Origin: Aliishimia ponticola | GTDB taxonomy: Bacteria; Pseudomonadota; Alphaproteobacteria; Rhodobacterales; Rhodobacteraceae | Direction of reading: 5' to 3' | DNA length: 64,000 bases | NCBI RefSeq assembly: GCF_004803475.1 | Contig: NZ_SRKY01000005.1 | Span: 186,001 to 250,000 of the forward strand | Shown: positions 56,958-64,000 of the stretch, one piece after another | Layout of the letters: each line of letters begins with the position of its first letter | Numbering within the stretch: the first letter of the stretch is position 1 | Position numbers and translations under genes: made by a program | The notes under the pieces: generated by a model | What the model saw: only the letters and a program-made list of their open reading frames with translations | Database searches by the model: none | What the model was told of the DNA's origin: nothing

Positions 56958-57380
56958 CTAATCCCTATCCACTTTACCGCGCAGCGCTTTCACCTCGCCT
57001 CTGGCCTTCTTGGCTTCCAGCCGTCGTTTCTTCGACCCTAGCGTTGGCCGTGTGGGGATGCGCTTTTTGGGGCGTTCGGTGGCTTTGCGCACCAGTTCGG
57101 CCAGCCTTTCCCGCGCGATTTCGCGGTTGCGGGCTTGGCTTCGGGTATCCTGGACAAAGATCACCAAGGCCCCTTCCGCAGTCCAGCGCCGTCCGGCCAG
57201 ACGTCTCAGCCGGTTTTTGACCGGGCTGGGCAGGTTCGGGCTCCGCTCCGCTTCGAAGCGCAGTTCGACCGCGGTGGAGACCTTGTTGACGTTCTGCCCG
57301 CCCGGACCGGAGGACCGCACGAATTGCTCCGTCAGTTCCCAATCCTCGATCTCGATCTGGTCGTTGACCCGCAAACCCAT
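56958..57380 (-). CDS. arfB: Peptidyl-tRNA hydrolase ArfB (alternative ribosome rescue)
   Basis: Releases nascent chains from ribosomes stalled on mRNAs lacking a stop codon. The 140-residue protein has the class-I release-factor-like catalytic GGQ at 27-29 (SSGPGGQNVNKVST). Its strongly basic C-terminal tail (KKRIPTRPTLGSKKRRLEAKK) is the part that enters the empty mRNA channel in ArfB. The length and tail separate it from full release factors. Confidence 0.94.
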   Translation of the reverse strand: MGLRVNDQIEIEDWELTEQFVRSSGPGGQNVNKVSTAVELRFEAERSPNLPSPVKNRLRRLAGRRWTAEGALVIFVQDTRSQARNREIARERLAELVRKATERPKKRIPTRPTLGSKKRRLEAKKARGEVKALRGKVDRD

Positions 57381-57453
57381 GGTGCCCCCTTGCCCCGTAT
57401 CCTAGCCCGCGCGCGGCAAGATGAAAGCCCCACACACTCGAACGCCCGGCACG

Positions 57454-57488
57454 TAAAAAGGGCCGTCCCGATGTGGGAGCGGCCCTTT
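57454..57488 (-). terminator. Intrinsic terminator downstream of the micro-ORF
   Basis: AAAGGGCCG (57457-57465) pairs with CGGCCCTTT (57480-57488), and the inner TCCC (57466-57469) pairs with GGGA (57475-57478) after a one-base bulge. Read on the minus strand, the stem is followed by a U-run (CCCTTTTTACG). It ends the transcript that covers yhhQ and/or the micro-ORF. Confidence 0.8.
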
Positions 57489-57553
57489 CGAAAGCTTCGG
57501 AGGCGAGGCCGGTTAGGCCGTGCCAACGCGTGAGCTACCTGCTCGGGATTGCC

Positions 57554-57610
57554 CTAAAGGCGCACCTCACACGCTGTTCCGACACCTCTCTCCAACATCT
57601 TTCTCGACAC
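57554..57610 (-). CDS. 18-codon micro-ORF with exceptionally strong Shine-Dalgarno
   Basis: GTG-initiated frame of 18 codons plus TAG, product VSRKMLERGVGTACEVRL, with no family I recognise. It is directly preceded by AAAGGAGGTGATCCA, complementary over 15 bases to the usual 3' end of 16S rRNA, with 7 bases from GGAGG to the start. It sits 62 bases downstream of yhhQ and 65 bases before a strong terminator. It could be a small protein, a leader peptide, or translated part of a small RNA. Codon statistics are meaningless at this length. Confidence 0.4.
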   Translation of the reverse strand: MSRKMLERGVGTACEVRL

Positions 57611-57625
57611 TGGATCACCTCCTTT
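57611..57625 (-). promoter_or_regulatory. Extended ribosome-binding site of the micro-ORF
   Basis: On the minus strand AAAGGAGGTGATCCA is an uninterrupted 15-nt complement of the canonical bacterial 16S rRNA tail. Genes here usually show 4-6 nt matches. GGAGGTG within it can also pair (one G-U) with CGCCTCC further down the same transcript (plus-strand 57499-57505), offering a means of self-sequestration. Confidence 0.55.
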
Positions 57626-57672
57626 CAGCTGTTACAAAACGCAGCTTCAGAGTCGCATGGCTGTGGTGAAAA

Positions 57673-58299
57673 TCAAGTTAATTTCGCCGTCGTCAGCCGG
57701 GTCGTGATCATTTTGAACGGAATTAGGGCAATCAGCGCGAGGGACAGCTTTACCATCCAATCCGCAACGGCCAGTGACATCCAAAGCGGGGCAGCCGGCC
57801 CTGCGCCCAGAAGCGGCAGGGTTTCATTGGCCCAGGACACGTCATTGCCCGGTTCGATCCATATCAGTGTCTGCGAAAACGCGATGAAGAAGAACAGCGC
57901 GGTGTCGACGGTGCTGCCGATCAGGGTCGAGGCCAGCGGCGCACGCCACCATTTCCCGCCGCGCAGGGCAGAAAAGATGCCAACGTCCAGCAATTGCGCC
58001 GTCAGGAAGGCGAGGCCGGAGCCGATGGCGATGCGCAGGGTGACGAGAGGGCCGAATTCGCCCATGATCTGGGTGCCGATGAGCGAGCAGGCGACGCCGA
58101 CGACGAAGCCCGCGAAGACGACTTTGCGCGCCGGCCCTGCGCCATAGACGCGGTTCATCACATCGGTGACGAGGAAGGCCAGCGGGTAGGTGAAGGCACC
58201 CCATGTCAGCCATTGGCCGAACAGGAATTGCACGAGGATGTTGGAGGCCACGACAATGGCGGCCATGGCAAGAATGCCGGGAAGGTGGGATCGGGTCAT
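57673..58299 (-). CDS. yhhQ: Queuosine precursor transporter (YhhQ/QPTR, VUT family)
   Basis: A 208-residue, six-helix membrane protein of the DUF165/VUT family that imports preQ0/preQ1 for queuosine synthesis. Family motifs seen are ASNILVQFLFGQWLTWGAFTYPLAFLVTDVMNRVYG, quoted in part, ARKVVFAGF, and ASTLIGSTVDTALFFFIAF. The ATG at 58299 gives the usual N-terminus; upstream in-frame starts would add basic, unconserved sequence. A two-stem potential RNA structure lies in its 91-bp leader. I looked for a preQ1 aptamer there and did not find one. Confidence 0.9.
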   Translation of the reverse strand: MTRSHLPGILAMAAIVVASNILVQFLFGQWLTWGAFTYPLAFLVTDVMNRVYGAGPARKVVFAGFVVGVACSLIGTQIMGEFGPLVTLRIAIGSGLAFLTAQLLDVGIFSALRGGKWWRAPLASTLIGSTVDTALFFFIAFSQTLIWIEPGNDVSWANETLPLLGAGPAAPLWMSLAVADWMVKLSLALIALIPFKMITTRLTTAKLT

Positions 58300-58315
58300 G
58301 TATCTGGTCCGTTTT

Positions 58316-58363
58316 GGCAAGGTAGTCGGAGACTTGTCCCGCGCGCGTCGCGGGCGCCTTGCC
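58316..58363 (-). promoter_or_regulatory. Potential structured leader upstream of yhhQ
   Basis: On the minus strand GGCAAGG (58357-58363) pairs with CCTTGCC (58316-58322), closing a 48-nt element. Within it CCCGCG (58349-58354) pairs with CGCGGG (58338-58343). It ends 17 bases before the yhhQ ATG and starts 28 bases after the stop of the preceding gene. It may be a leader structure, or a 3' hairpin of the preceding gene. Confidence 0.35.
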
Positions 58364-58390
58364 ATATAGGGGCTTCGCGGTTCGCGCAAG

Positions 58391-59254
58391 TCACTCCGTC
58401 AGGATGAATTCGACGAACTCGGTGCGCTGCACACTCAGGAAGTTGTTGTCTGACACCATCAGGACGCGCGTTTGCCCCTGCGCGTCGCGCCAAAGCGCGA
58501 TGCCCTCAAGGTTGTCATATGCGTTCAGCGCGGTTTCCAGCAGTGTTTCGGGCCGGGCCGTTTCGATCGGCGCGGCGAGGCGGCGGATGCGACTGCGGAA
58601 GCCAAGCAAAGAGACTGCGCGCTCAAGAATATAAAGATGTCCATCGGGGCCGAAATCCGCGCCCACCACCTGGAAGGCACCCTCGGCTGGCAAGGCGGCG
58701 CGTTCATGCCACGCGTCGTTTTCCAGCCTGTAGATCGGGAATGCGTCGCGTCCGCGCGGCGTGGCTTCCGGCAGGGTCACAAGTCGCCCTTTCGGGTCGA
58801 TGGCGAGCGCTTCGAGACCCCGATTGTTGTTCTTGATGCCAAGCCGCGGGATCGGCGGCAGATGCTCTGGCCAACTGTGACCCTTGCGGTAGTGCAGCAC
58901 GGCGGGCGTCGGGCCCTCGACAGAGACATAGCTGCCCCCGTCCGGCGCTTTGGCAAGACCTTCGGTATCGGGGCCGTTCTCCGGCTCATAGAGATAGAGA
59001 TACTTGGAGGAGAGCACGAAGACCTTTTCCAGCGTCCCCTCCGCATCGCGCTGCATCGCCACATTGAAGATGCGGTTGCGGTCGTTGAGCACTTCGGCCC
59101 GCGTCCCGGACGCGCCGATGTTCAGGCCCGACAGACCACCGAATTCTTCGATGGGTGTGTCAAAGACGATGCGCGAGGACAGTGTCAGCGCATCGTTTTC
59201 GGCAAGGCAAAGGCTGGCGGCAACGCTTAGCGCGACTGTAAGACGGCGGAGCAT
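58391..59254 (-). CDS. Exported esterase-like/phytase-like beta-propeller protein
   Basis: A 287-residue precursor with a signal peptide (LRRLTVALSVAASLCLA) and repeated beta-propeller-type strands. It fits the family annotated 'esterase-like activity of phytase' (PF13449): EEFGGLSGLNI near the start, NNRGLEALAIDPKGRLVTLPE in the middle, NLEGIALWRDAQGQTRVLMVSDNNF near the end. Enzyme activity is not established for most members. The start overlaps the mepA stop by 28 bases; together they form an envelope-related minus-strand operon with the UMF1 gene. Confidence 0.8.
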   Translation of the reverse strand: MLRRLTVALSVAASLCLAENDALTLSSRIVFDTPIEEFGGLSGLNIGASGTRAEVLNDRNRIFNVAMQRDAEGTLEKVFVLSSKYLYLYEPENGPDTEGLAKAPDGGSYVSVEGPTPAVLHYRKGHSWPEHLPPIPRLGIKNNNRGLEALAIDPKGRLVTLPEATPRGRDAFPIYRLENDAWHERAALPAEGAFQVVGADFGPDGHLYILERAVSLLGFRSRIRRLAAPIETARPETLLETALNAYDNLEGIALWRDAQGQTRVLMVSDNNFLSVQRTEFVEFILTE

Positions 59255-60156
59255 TGTTTCGGCAGGTCAGCGAGCACGACTTCGCGGCGTTTGCGCACCG
59301 GCGCGGGGGTCTTCGGCGGCGGGGGCGGGTTCAAGATGTTGTTCACCCATTGCTGTGCATCCTCGCAGCCATCTCCGGCGGGCGGCGGGTTCTGATCCAC
59401 GCATCCGCGTGCGCCGCGCGGGCAGTTCAGGCGAACGTGGAAATGATAATGGTGGCCCCACCATGGGCGCACTTTGCGCAGCCAGCTTCTGTCGCCTTTC
59501 TCGTCCTTGCACATCTGGACCTTGGCGCCGGGGAATACGAAAATGCGGGCGGTGCGTTTGTCCTTTGCCGCGGCCTTGATGATTTCATGATGCTGGCGCG
59601 TCCACTTGTCGTTGACATAGGCACCGCTTGCGCGTCGCAGAGAGATGGAGGAGATCGCTTCGCGCTGTTCGGCGCTGAGGTTCAGATTTGTGCCCGGCAA
59701 CATCCAGACATCGACATCCAGCCCGATTTGGTGGCTGCGGTGTCCCGTCAGCATCGGACCGCCACGCGGCTGGCTCATGTCTCCGACATACAGGCCATTC
59801 CAGCCCGGCTGTTTTGCCGCCGAACGGGACAAATCCTGCACGAAATCGACCAGCTCCGGATGGCCCCAGTTGCGGTTGCGCGACAGGCGCATCGCTTGCC
59901 ATGTCGGCCCGGTCTCTGGCAGGGCCACGCCACCCGACAGGCAGCCCTTGGCATATCCGCCGAATGGGGCCGCTGGCTGCGTCGATCCACCGGTCACCGC
60001 GCCAAAGGCGAATTTGGCGGGCCCGCTGGTGGACTTATAGCTTTTCGGCGCTTGCGGCGTTTCGACTGGGGTGCCGTCGATATTGGTATCGGCTCCGACG
60101 CAGGCGGCGATCACAAGGCAGAATATGGCAGCTATCGTGCGGGTTATCCGGTTCAT
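59227..60156 (-). CDS. mepA: Penicillin-insensitive murein endopeptidase MepA
   Basis: LAS-family metallo-endopeptidase that cuts D-Ala-mDAP cross-links in peptidoglycan. The 309-residue protein has a lipoprotein-type leader (AIFCLVIAACVG). MepA motifs are RNRNWGHPELVDFV, the zinc-binding GGPMLTGHRSHQIGLDVDVW and PWWGHHYHFHVRLNCP. A Pro-rich C-terminal tail (NPPPPPKTPAPVRKRR) is present. The ATG at 60156 overlaps the stop of the UMF1-type gene (ATGA). Confidence 0.95.
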   Translation of the reverse strand: MNRITRTIAAIFCLVIAACVGADTNIDGTPVETPQAPKSYKSTSGPAKFAFGAVTGGSTQPAAPFGGYAKGCLSGGVALPETGPTWQAMRLSRNRNWGHPELVDFVQDLSRSAAKQPGWNGLYVGDMSQPRGGPMLTGHRSHQIGLDVDVWMLPGTNLNLSAEQREAISSISLRRASGAYVNDKWTRQHHEIIKAAAKDKRTARIFVFPGAKVQMCKDEKGDRSWLRKVRPWWGHHYHFHVRLNCPRGARGCVDQNPPPAGDGCEDAQQWVNNILNPPPPPKTPAPVRKRREVVLADLPKQCSAVLQSR

Positions 60157-61490
60157 TCGCGCGAGTCTCCCTCGGTTTTCACGAAACCTAGCAGCACGAT
60201 CCCGATAAGGAAAAGAAAGATCAGGGGGCTGACGCCAATTTGCTGGGAACCGCTGATTGCCGTGGCGATGCCGATCAGGAACGGGGCAAGGAAGGACGTG
60301 GCTTTGCCTGCCAGCGCATAAAGGCCAAAGGCCTCTGCCATGCGTTGTGGGTCGGCCTGGCGCACCATCATGCCGCGCGACGCTGACTGGAGCGTCCCAC
60401 CCGCTGCGCCGATCAAAGCGCCAAGGATAAAGAAGGTGATATCGGGCGCGTTGCTGCCGGGGGGAACCGCGATCCCATAGACCGCGTCCCGCGACACGAA
60501 AACGACCGATATCGCGACGAACAGCAACGTATAGATCGACACCTTGATGACCGGCTTCGGACCGAACCGCATATCGGCCATGCCGCCGAGCCATGCGAAA
60601 ATCGCCCCCGAGATAATGGCGATGATCCCGAAGACACCGACATCGACCACGGACCACCCCAAGACACCCGCCGCATAGATGCCGCCGAAAGTATACATGC
60701 CGTTCAGGGCGTCCCGGTAGAACATGGACGACGCGAGATATGCAAAGCAGGACGGCGTGTTCGGCAGGTTGCGGATGGTGCCCCAGAGGCCGGAAAGTGC
60801 CTCTTTGACGGCGCCTTTGGGCGGTTTGGCGGGTTTCGGATCGCGCACCCACAGGAAGAACGGGATCATGAACACGGCATACCAGATCGCCACCAATGGC
60901 CCGACAAAGCGCGTGCCCTCCCGTGCGTCGGGATCAAGCCCAAACAGGGGGGAAATGCCGATCAACGTCGTCCCGGTATCGGCGCCTTCGGCAAAAAGCG
61001 TCAGCATCAGCACCAAGGCAACGAGGCCGCCAAGATAGCCAAAAGCCCAGCCATTCCCGGAAATGCGGCCGATTTCTTCGCGCGGGCCAAGATCGGGCAG
61101 CATCGAGTTGGTGAAGATCGTGGCGAATTCCATGCCGATCATGCCGACGGCAAACAGAAGCAATGTCAGATACAGGTTGAAATTGTCCGGCGCGGCCCAC
61201 CACAGGCCGAAGCTGCCTACGACATACATCCCTGAAAACAACCAGATGAACCGCATCCGATTGCCGGCGGTGTCGGAAATGGCCCCAAGTATGGGGGCCA
61301 TCAGCGCGATCGCCAAACCGGCTGCACCAATCCCGAACCCCCAGGCGGTCTGCGCCTTGGCCCCGTCGCCCATCAGGTCTTTGACATAGGGCGCGAAGAT
61401 GAAAGTGATCAGCAGGGTGTTGTAGGGCTGACTTGCCCAATCAAAGAAAAACCAGCCCCAAATCCGCTTTCTCAGCGACGGTTCCGCCAT
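60153..61490 (-). CDS. MFS transporter, UMF1 (Atg22-like) family
   Basis: A 445-residue, 12-helix membrane protein. It has the UMF1/Atg22 hallmarks WGWFFFDWASQPYNTLLITFIFAPY at the N-terminus, GAISDTAGNRMRFIW in the first loop and GGTLQSASRGMMVRQADPQRM in the second half. Yeast Atg22 exports amino acids from the vacuole; the substrate of bacterial members is unknown. I chose the ATG at 61490 with AGGA upstream; an in-frame codon 57 bases earlier adds an unconserved leader. It is the first gene of the UMF1-mepA-esterase-yhhQ run. Confidence 0.88.
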   Translation of the reverse strand: MAEPSLRKRIWGWFFFDWASQPYNTLLITFIFAPYVKDLMGDGAKAQTAWGFGIGAAGLAIALMAPILGAISDTAGNRMRFIWLFSGMYVVGSFGLWWAAPDNFNLYLTLLLFAVGMIGMEFATIFTNSMLPDLGPREEIGRISGNGWAFGYLGGLVALVLMLTLFAEGADTGTTLIGISPLFGLDPDAREGTRFVGPLVAIWYAVFMIPFFLWVRDPKPAKPPKGAVKEALSGLWGTIRNLPNTPSCFAYLASSMFYRDALNGMYTFGGIYAAGVLGWSVVDVGVFGIIAIISGAIFAWLGGMADMRFGPKPVIKVSIYTLLFVAISVVFVSRDAVYGIAVPPGSNAPDITFFILGALIGAAGGTLQSASRGMMVRQADPQRMAEAFGLYALAGKATSFLAPFLIGIATAISGSQQIGVSPLIFLFLIGIVLLGFVKTEGDSRE

Positions 61491-61627
61491 AAGTCCTGCC
61501 CACCCGTTGTTTCCAGTGATACAACCCTGTCCGCAGCGGCGTGGCAAGCGAAGCTTTGTCCGTCTAAACCTTGCGTAAAGACCCCAACGGGCATAGGTCT
61601 TTGGCGCAATCGTAAGTGGAGTTTTGC

Positions 61628-61924
61628 ATGTACGCGATCTATGGGACGCTGGATCTGATACTTGGGGTCGTCTATTTCATCATGATCGCTCACCTGATCA
61701 TGAGTTGGCTGATCAATTTTCAGGTGCTCAACCTGCATCAGCCGGTTGTCGGTCAGATCTGGATGGGCCTGAACCGCTTGCTGGAACCGATCTATGCGCC
61801 GATCCGCCGGATTTTGCCGGACACGCGCCCGCTGGACCTTGCGCCTTTGGTGGCCCTGATCGCGGTGATTGCCCTGCGCGCCTATATCCTGCCGCAGATT
61901 TTCGGGCTCGGCCCCAGTTTCTGA
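61628..61924 (+). CDS. YggT family membrane protein
   Basis: A 98-residue protein with two hydrophobic regions around a conserved loop: LDLILGVVYFIMIAHLIMSWL, then LNRLLEPIYAPIRRILPDTRPLDLAPLVAL, quoted in part, and a final helix. The EP(I/L)YAPIRR segment is the YggT signature. The function is not established; relatives associate with division or osmotic stress. The ATG at 61628 has GTGGAG 6 bases upstream. It lies 75 bases before recQ on the same strand. Confidence 0.92.
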   Translation: MYAIYGTLDLILGVVYFIMIAHLIMSWLINFQVLNLHQPVVGQIWMGLNRLLEPIYAPIRRILPDTRPLDLAPLVALIAVIALRAYILPQIFGLGPSF

Positions 61925-61999
61925 CGCTTGTTCACGGCCTGTTAGTATGGGAATGTGACGCTCAACGAGCAGATCACAACACGCCGCACAACAGGGCCC

Positions 62000-64000
62000 A
62001 TGACAGCGCAAGCGCTTCTCAAGGATGTATTCGGATTCGACGCATTCCGTCCCGGTCAGGGGGAAATCGTCGATGCCGTGAATGATGGGCAGAACGTGCT
62101 GGCCATCATGCCGACTGGTGGCGGAAAATCCCTGTGTTTCCAATTGCCTGCGTTGATGCGTGACGGAGTCACGGTGGTGATCTCGCCGCTGATTGCGTTG
62201 ATGCGCGACCAGGTGCGCGCGCTTCAGGCGCTGGGCGTGGAGGCCGGTGCACTGACCTCTGGCAATACGCCGGAGGAAACCGATCAAGTGTGGCAGGCGC
62301 TTGAGGAACGGCGGCTCAAGCTGCTGTATATCGCGCCGGAACGTCTTGGCGCGGGATCTGCCATTGGGATGTTGCGCCGTGTGGGCGTCAGCCTCATCGC
62401 GGTGGACGAGGCGCATTGCGTCAGCCAATGGGGCCATGATTTCCGTCCAGATTACCTTCGGATCGGGGAACTTCGGCGCGCTTTGGATGTGCCCCTTGCG
62501 GCGTTCACTGCCACCGCCGACGCGGAAACCCGTGCGGAAATTGTTCAAAAGCTCTTCGATGGGGCGGAGCCGCGCAGCTTTCTTCGCGGCTTTGATCGTC
62601 CCAACCTGCATCTTGCCTTTGGGGCGAAGAACCAGCCACGCCAGCAAATCCTTGGCTTCGCCGCTGCGCGCAAAGGCCAATCCGGCATCGTCTATTGCGG
62701 CACGCGCGCGAAAACCGAAACGCTGGCCAAGGCGTTGCGCGACGATGGCCATAGCGCGATTCACTATCATGGCGGCATGGATGCCGATGATCGGCGCGAG
62801 GCGGAACAGAAATTTCAGCGCGAGGATGGCTTGATCGTCGTTGCCACGGTCGCGTTTGGCATGGGCGTCGACAAGCCGGACATCCGCTGGGTCGCCCATG
62901 CGGATCTGCCAAAATCGATCGAGGCCTATTATCAGGAAATCGGCCGGGCCGGGCGGGACGGCGCGCCTGCCGAGACGCTGACCCTGTTCGGTCCCGAAGA
63001 CATCCGATTGCGCCGGTCGCAAATCGACGAAAGCCTTGCCCCGCCAGAACGGCGCAGCGCGGATCATGCCCGGCTCAATGCGCTTTTGGGCCTGGCAGAG
63101 GCGCTGGAATGTCGCCGTAAGACTCTTTTGGGTTACTTCGGTGAAACGCCTGAAAAATGCGGTCGCTGCGATCTGTGCGATCAGCCGCCAGATGTGTTCG
63201 ACGGGACAACGGCGGTGCGCAAGGCGCTCTCCGCGATCTTGCGTACCGGGGAATCCTTTGGCGCGGGGCATTTGATCGACATTTTGCTTGGCACCGAAAC
63301 GGAGAAAGTCATCGCGCGCCGTCACGATCAGCTTCAGACCTTTGGTGTCGGCAAGGAATACGACCGCCGTCAATGGCAGGCCGTGTTTCGCCAGATGATG
63401 GGGCACGATCTGATCCGTCCGGACCCGGAGCGTCACGGGGCGCTGCGTATGACGGATACGGCACTGCCGATCCTGCGGGACGAAGCCCAGATTTCCCTGC
63501 GCCGCGACACGATCCGCGCGGCCAGTCGTCGACCCGCGATCAAAACGCTGGTGTCCGAAGAAGACGCGCCATTGCTTTCTGCGCTCAAGGCCAAACGGCG
63601 GGCGCTGTCGGAAGCCGCCAAGATGCCCGCCTATATGGTGTTCAACGATAAGACATTGATTGAAATGGCAGAACGGCGTCCAGAAACGTTGGACCAGTTG
63701 AGCCAAATCAACGGTATCGGCACCAAGAAGCTGCAGACCTATGGCGCCGCGTTTCTTGAGGTCATCACCGGGGCGGAAGCGCGGGTTCATCCCTCTCGCA
63801 TGAAATTGGCGGGGCAGGATGCGGGCGCAGTGTATGATGCGCTGCTCAAGGTGCAGACGGAACTGTCGCGCGGCTCGGACGGTACGGAAAAGCCGCTGAG
63901 TTGTTCTGCATCGCAACTGTCGAAGGTCGCGAAGCTGCATCGCCCGGATGAGCGCGCGGTAGAGCAGGTTTTGGGCGACCGGCGTATGGAACGGTTCGGC
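62000..64000 (+). CDS. recQ: ATP-dependent DNA helicase RecQ (3' end outside window)
   Basis: 3'-5' superfamily 2 helicase in recombination and repair; at least 667 residues, with the frame still open at the right edge. Motif 0 is FGFDAFRPGQ, Walker A TGGGKS is at about 39-44, the DEAH box is in AVDEAHCVSQWGHDFRPDY, with TATAD, IVYCGTRAK and QEIGRAGRDG further on. A zinc cluster (CRRK, then CGRCDLCD) and RQC domain follow, and an HRDC-type region (LSQINGIGTKKLQTYG) is reached. The ATG at 62000 has AGGG nearby; a GTG at 61955 is a weaker alternative. Confidence 0.96.
   Translation, partial: MTAQALLKDVFGFDAFRPGQGEIVDAVNDGQNVLAIMPTGGGKSLCFQLPALMRDGVTVVISPLIALMRDQVRALQALGVEAGALTSGNTPEETDQVWQALEERRLKLLYIAPERLGAGSAIGMLRRVGVSLIAVDEAHCVSQWGHDFRPDYLRIGELRRALDVPLAAFTATADAETRAEIVQKLFDGAEPRSFLRGFDRPNLHLAFGAKNQPRQQILGFAAARKGQSGIVYCGTRAKTETLAKALRDDGHSAIHYHGGMDADDRREAEQKFQREDGLIVVATVAFGMGVDKPDIRWVAHADLPKSIEAYYQEIGRAGRDGAPAETLTLFGPEDIRLRRSQIDESLAPPERRSADHARLNALLGLAEALECRRKTLLGYFGETPEKCGRCDLCDQPPDVFDGTTAVRKALSAILRTGESFGAGHLIDILLGTETEKVIARRHDQLQTFGVGKEYDRRQWQAVFRQMMGHDLIRPDPERHGALRMTDTALPILRDEAQISLRRDTIRAASRRPAIKTLVSEEDAPLLSALKAKRRALSEAAKMPAYMVFNDKTLIEMAERRPETLDQLSQINGIGTKKLQTYGAAFLEVITGAEARVHPSRMKLAGQDAGAVYDALLKVQTELSRGSDGTEKPLSCSASQLSKVAKLHRPDERAVEQVLGDRRMERFG

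Noticed and set aside
57673-58390. preQ1 riboswitch upstream of yhhQ
   Set aside because: The A-rich tail and C-rich loop of known preQ1 aptamers are not visible in the 91-bp leader.
61577-61602. AAAGACC/GGTCTTT inverted repeat between the UMF1 gene and yggT, overlapping a TTGCGT-N17-TAGGTC promoter-like pair
   Set aside because: Seven base pairs without a U-tract and only weak promoter boxes; not enough to call a terminator, operator or promoter.
61472-63940. 822-codon open frame opposite yggT-recQ
   Set aside because: Antisense to clear yggT and recQ coding; low-complexity composition and no ribosome-binding site.

Overview
The window is G+C-rich, has almost no spare DNA, and is packed with ATGA/TGATG gene overlaps. 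Its content points to a marine alphaproteobacterium of the Rhodobacteraceae (Roseobacter-type): a petABC cytochrome bc1 operon with a Rhodobacter-like Rieske protein, a Rhodobacterales-type flagellar cluster with MotE and CtrA-like boxes, and a Na+-NQR operon. This assignment comes from reading the proteins; no database was searched.

Layout. 1-2745: 3' end of thiB, then thiP and thiQ (thiamine uptake). 2771-4021: a PaiB-type flavin protein and a glutathione S-transferase. 4181-6920: petABC with a terminator. 7115-9186: mtaB and dapF on the minus strand. 9254-9369: promoter and tRNA-Lys(UUU). 9429-10243: an Lrp/AsnC regulator divergent from a small DUF6356-like gene. 10750-17999: a peptide-type ABC transporter with an amidase. 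18025-22287: uronate catabolism (uxaC, uxuA and a uxuB-like gene) around a shared palindrome. 22359-29859: Na+-NQR, with nqrM and apbE divergent from nqrABCDEF.

29887-48817 is a flagellar block. The minus-strand unit reads fliL, a 130-aa coiled-coil gene, motE, motA, an 807-aa exported protein, flhA, fliR, flhB and a fliJ-like gene. The plus-strand unit is fliF-fliH-fliN-fliP. A second minus-strand unit is motB-flgE-flgK-flgL-flgI. CtrA-like boxes lie between fliL and fliF and upstream of flgE.

48920-54820: an MFS transporter, trhO, an alpha/beta hydrolase, and the NAD-salvage genes pncA and pncB with marC between them. 54821-56957 is a lower-G+C accessory patch with a tiny glycine-zipper gene and a stand-alone SIR2-domain gene, the latter bracketed by imperfect 20-nt direct repeats. 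It is the best candidate for a defence or otherwise undescribed system. 56958-64000: arfB, a possible 18-codon micro-ORF with an unusually long Shine-Dalgarno match, a yhhQ-type queuosine-precursor transporter, a phytase/esterase-like protein, mepA, a UMF1-type MFS protein, yggT, and recQ running off the right edge.

Genes that work together: ApbE should attach FMN to NqrB and NqrC, and NqrM supports assembly of the same pump. MotA/MotB with MotE and the 807-aa protein look like a motor module. PncA and PncB recycle nicotinamide to NAD precursor next to a putative NAD-consuming SIR2 protein.
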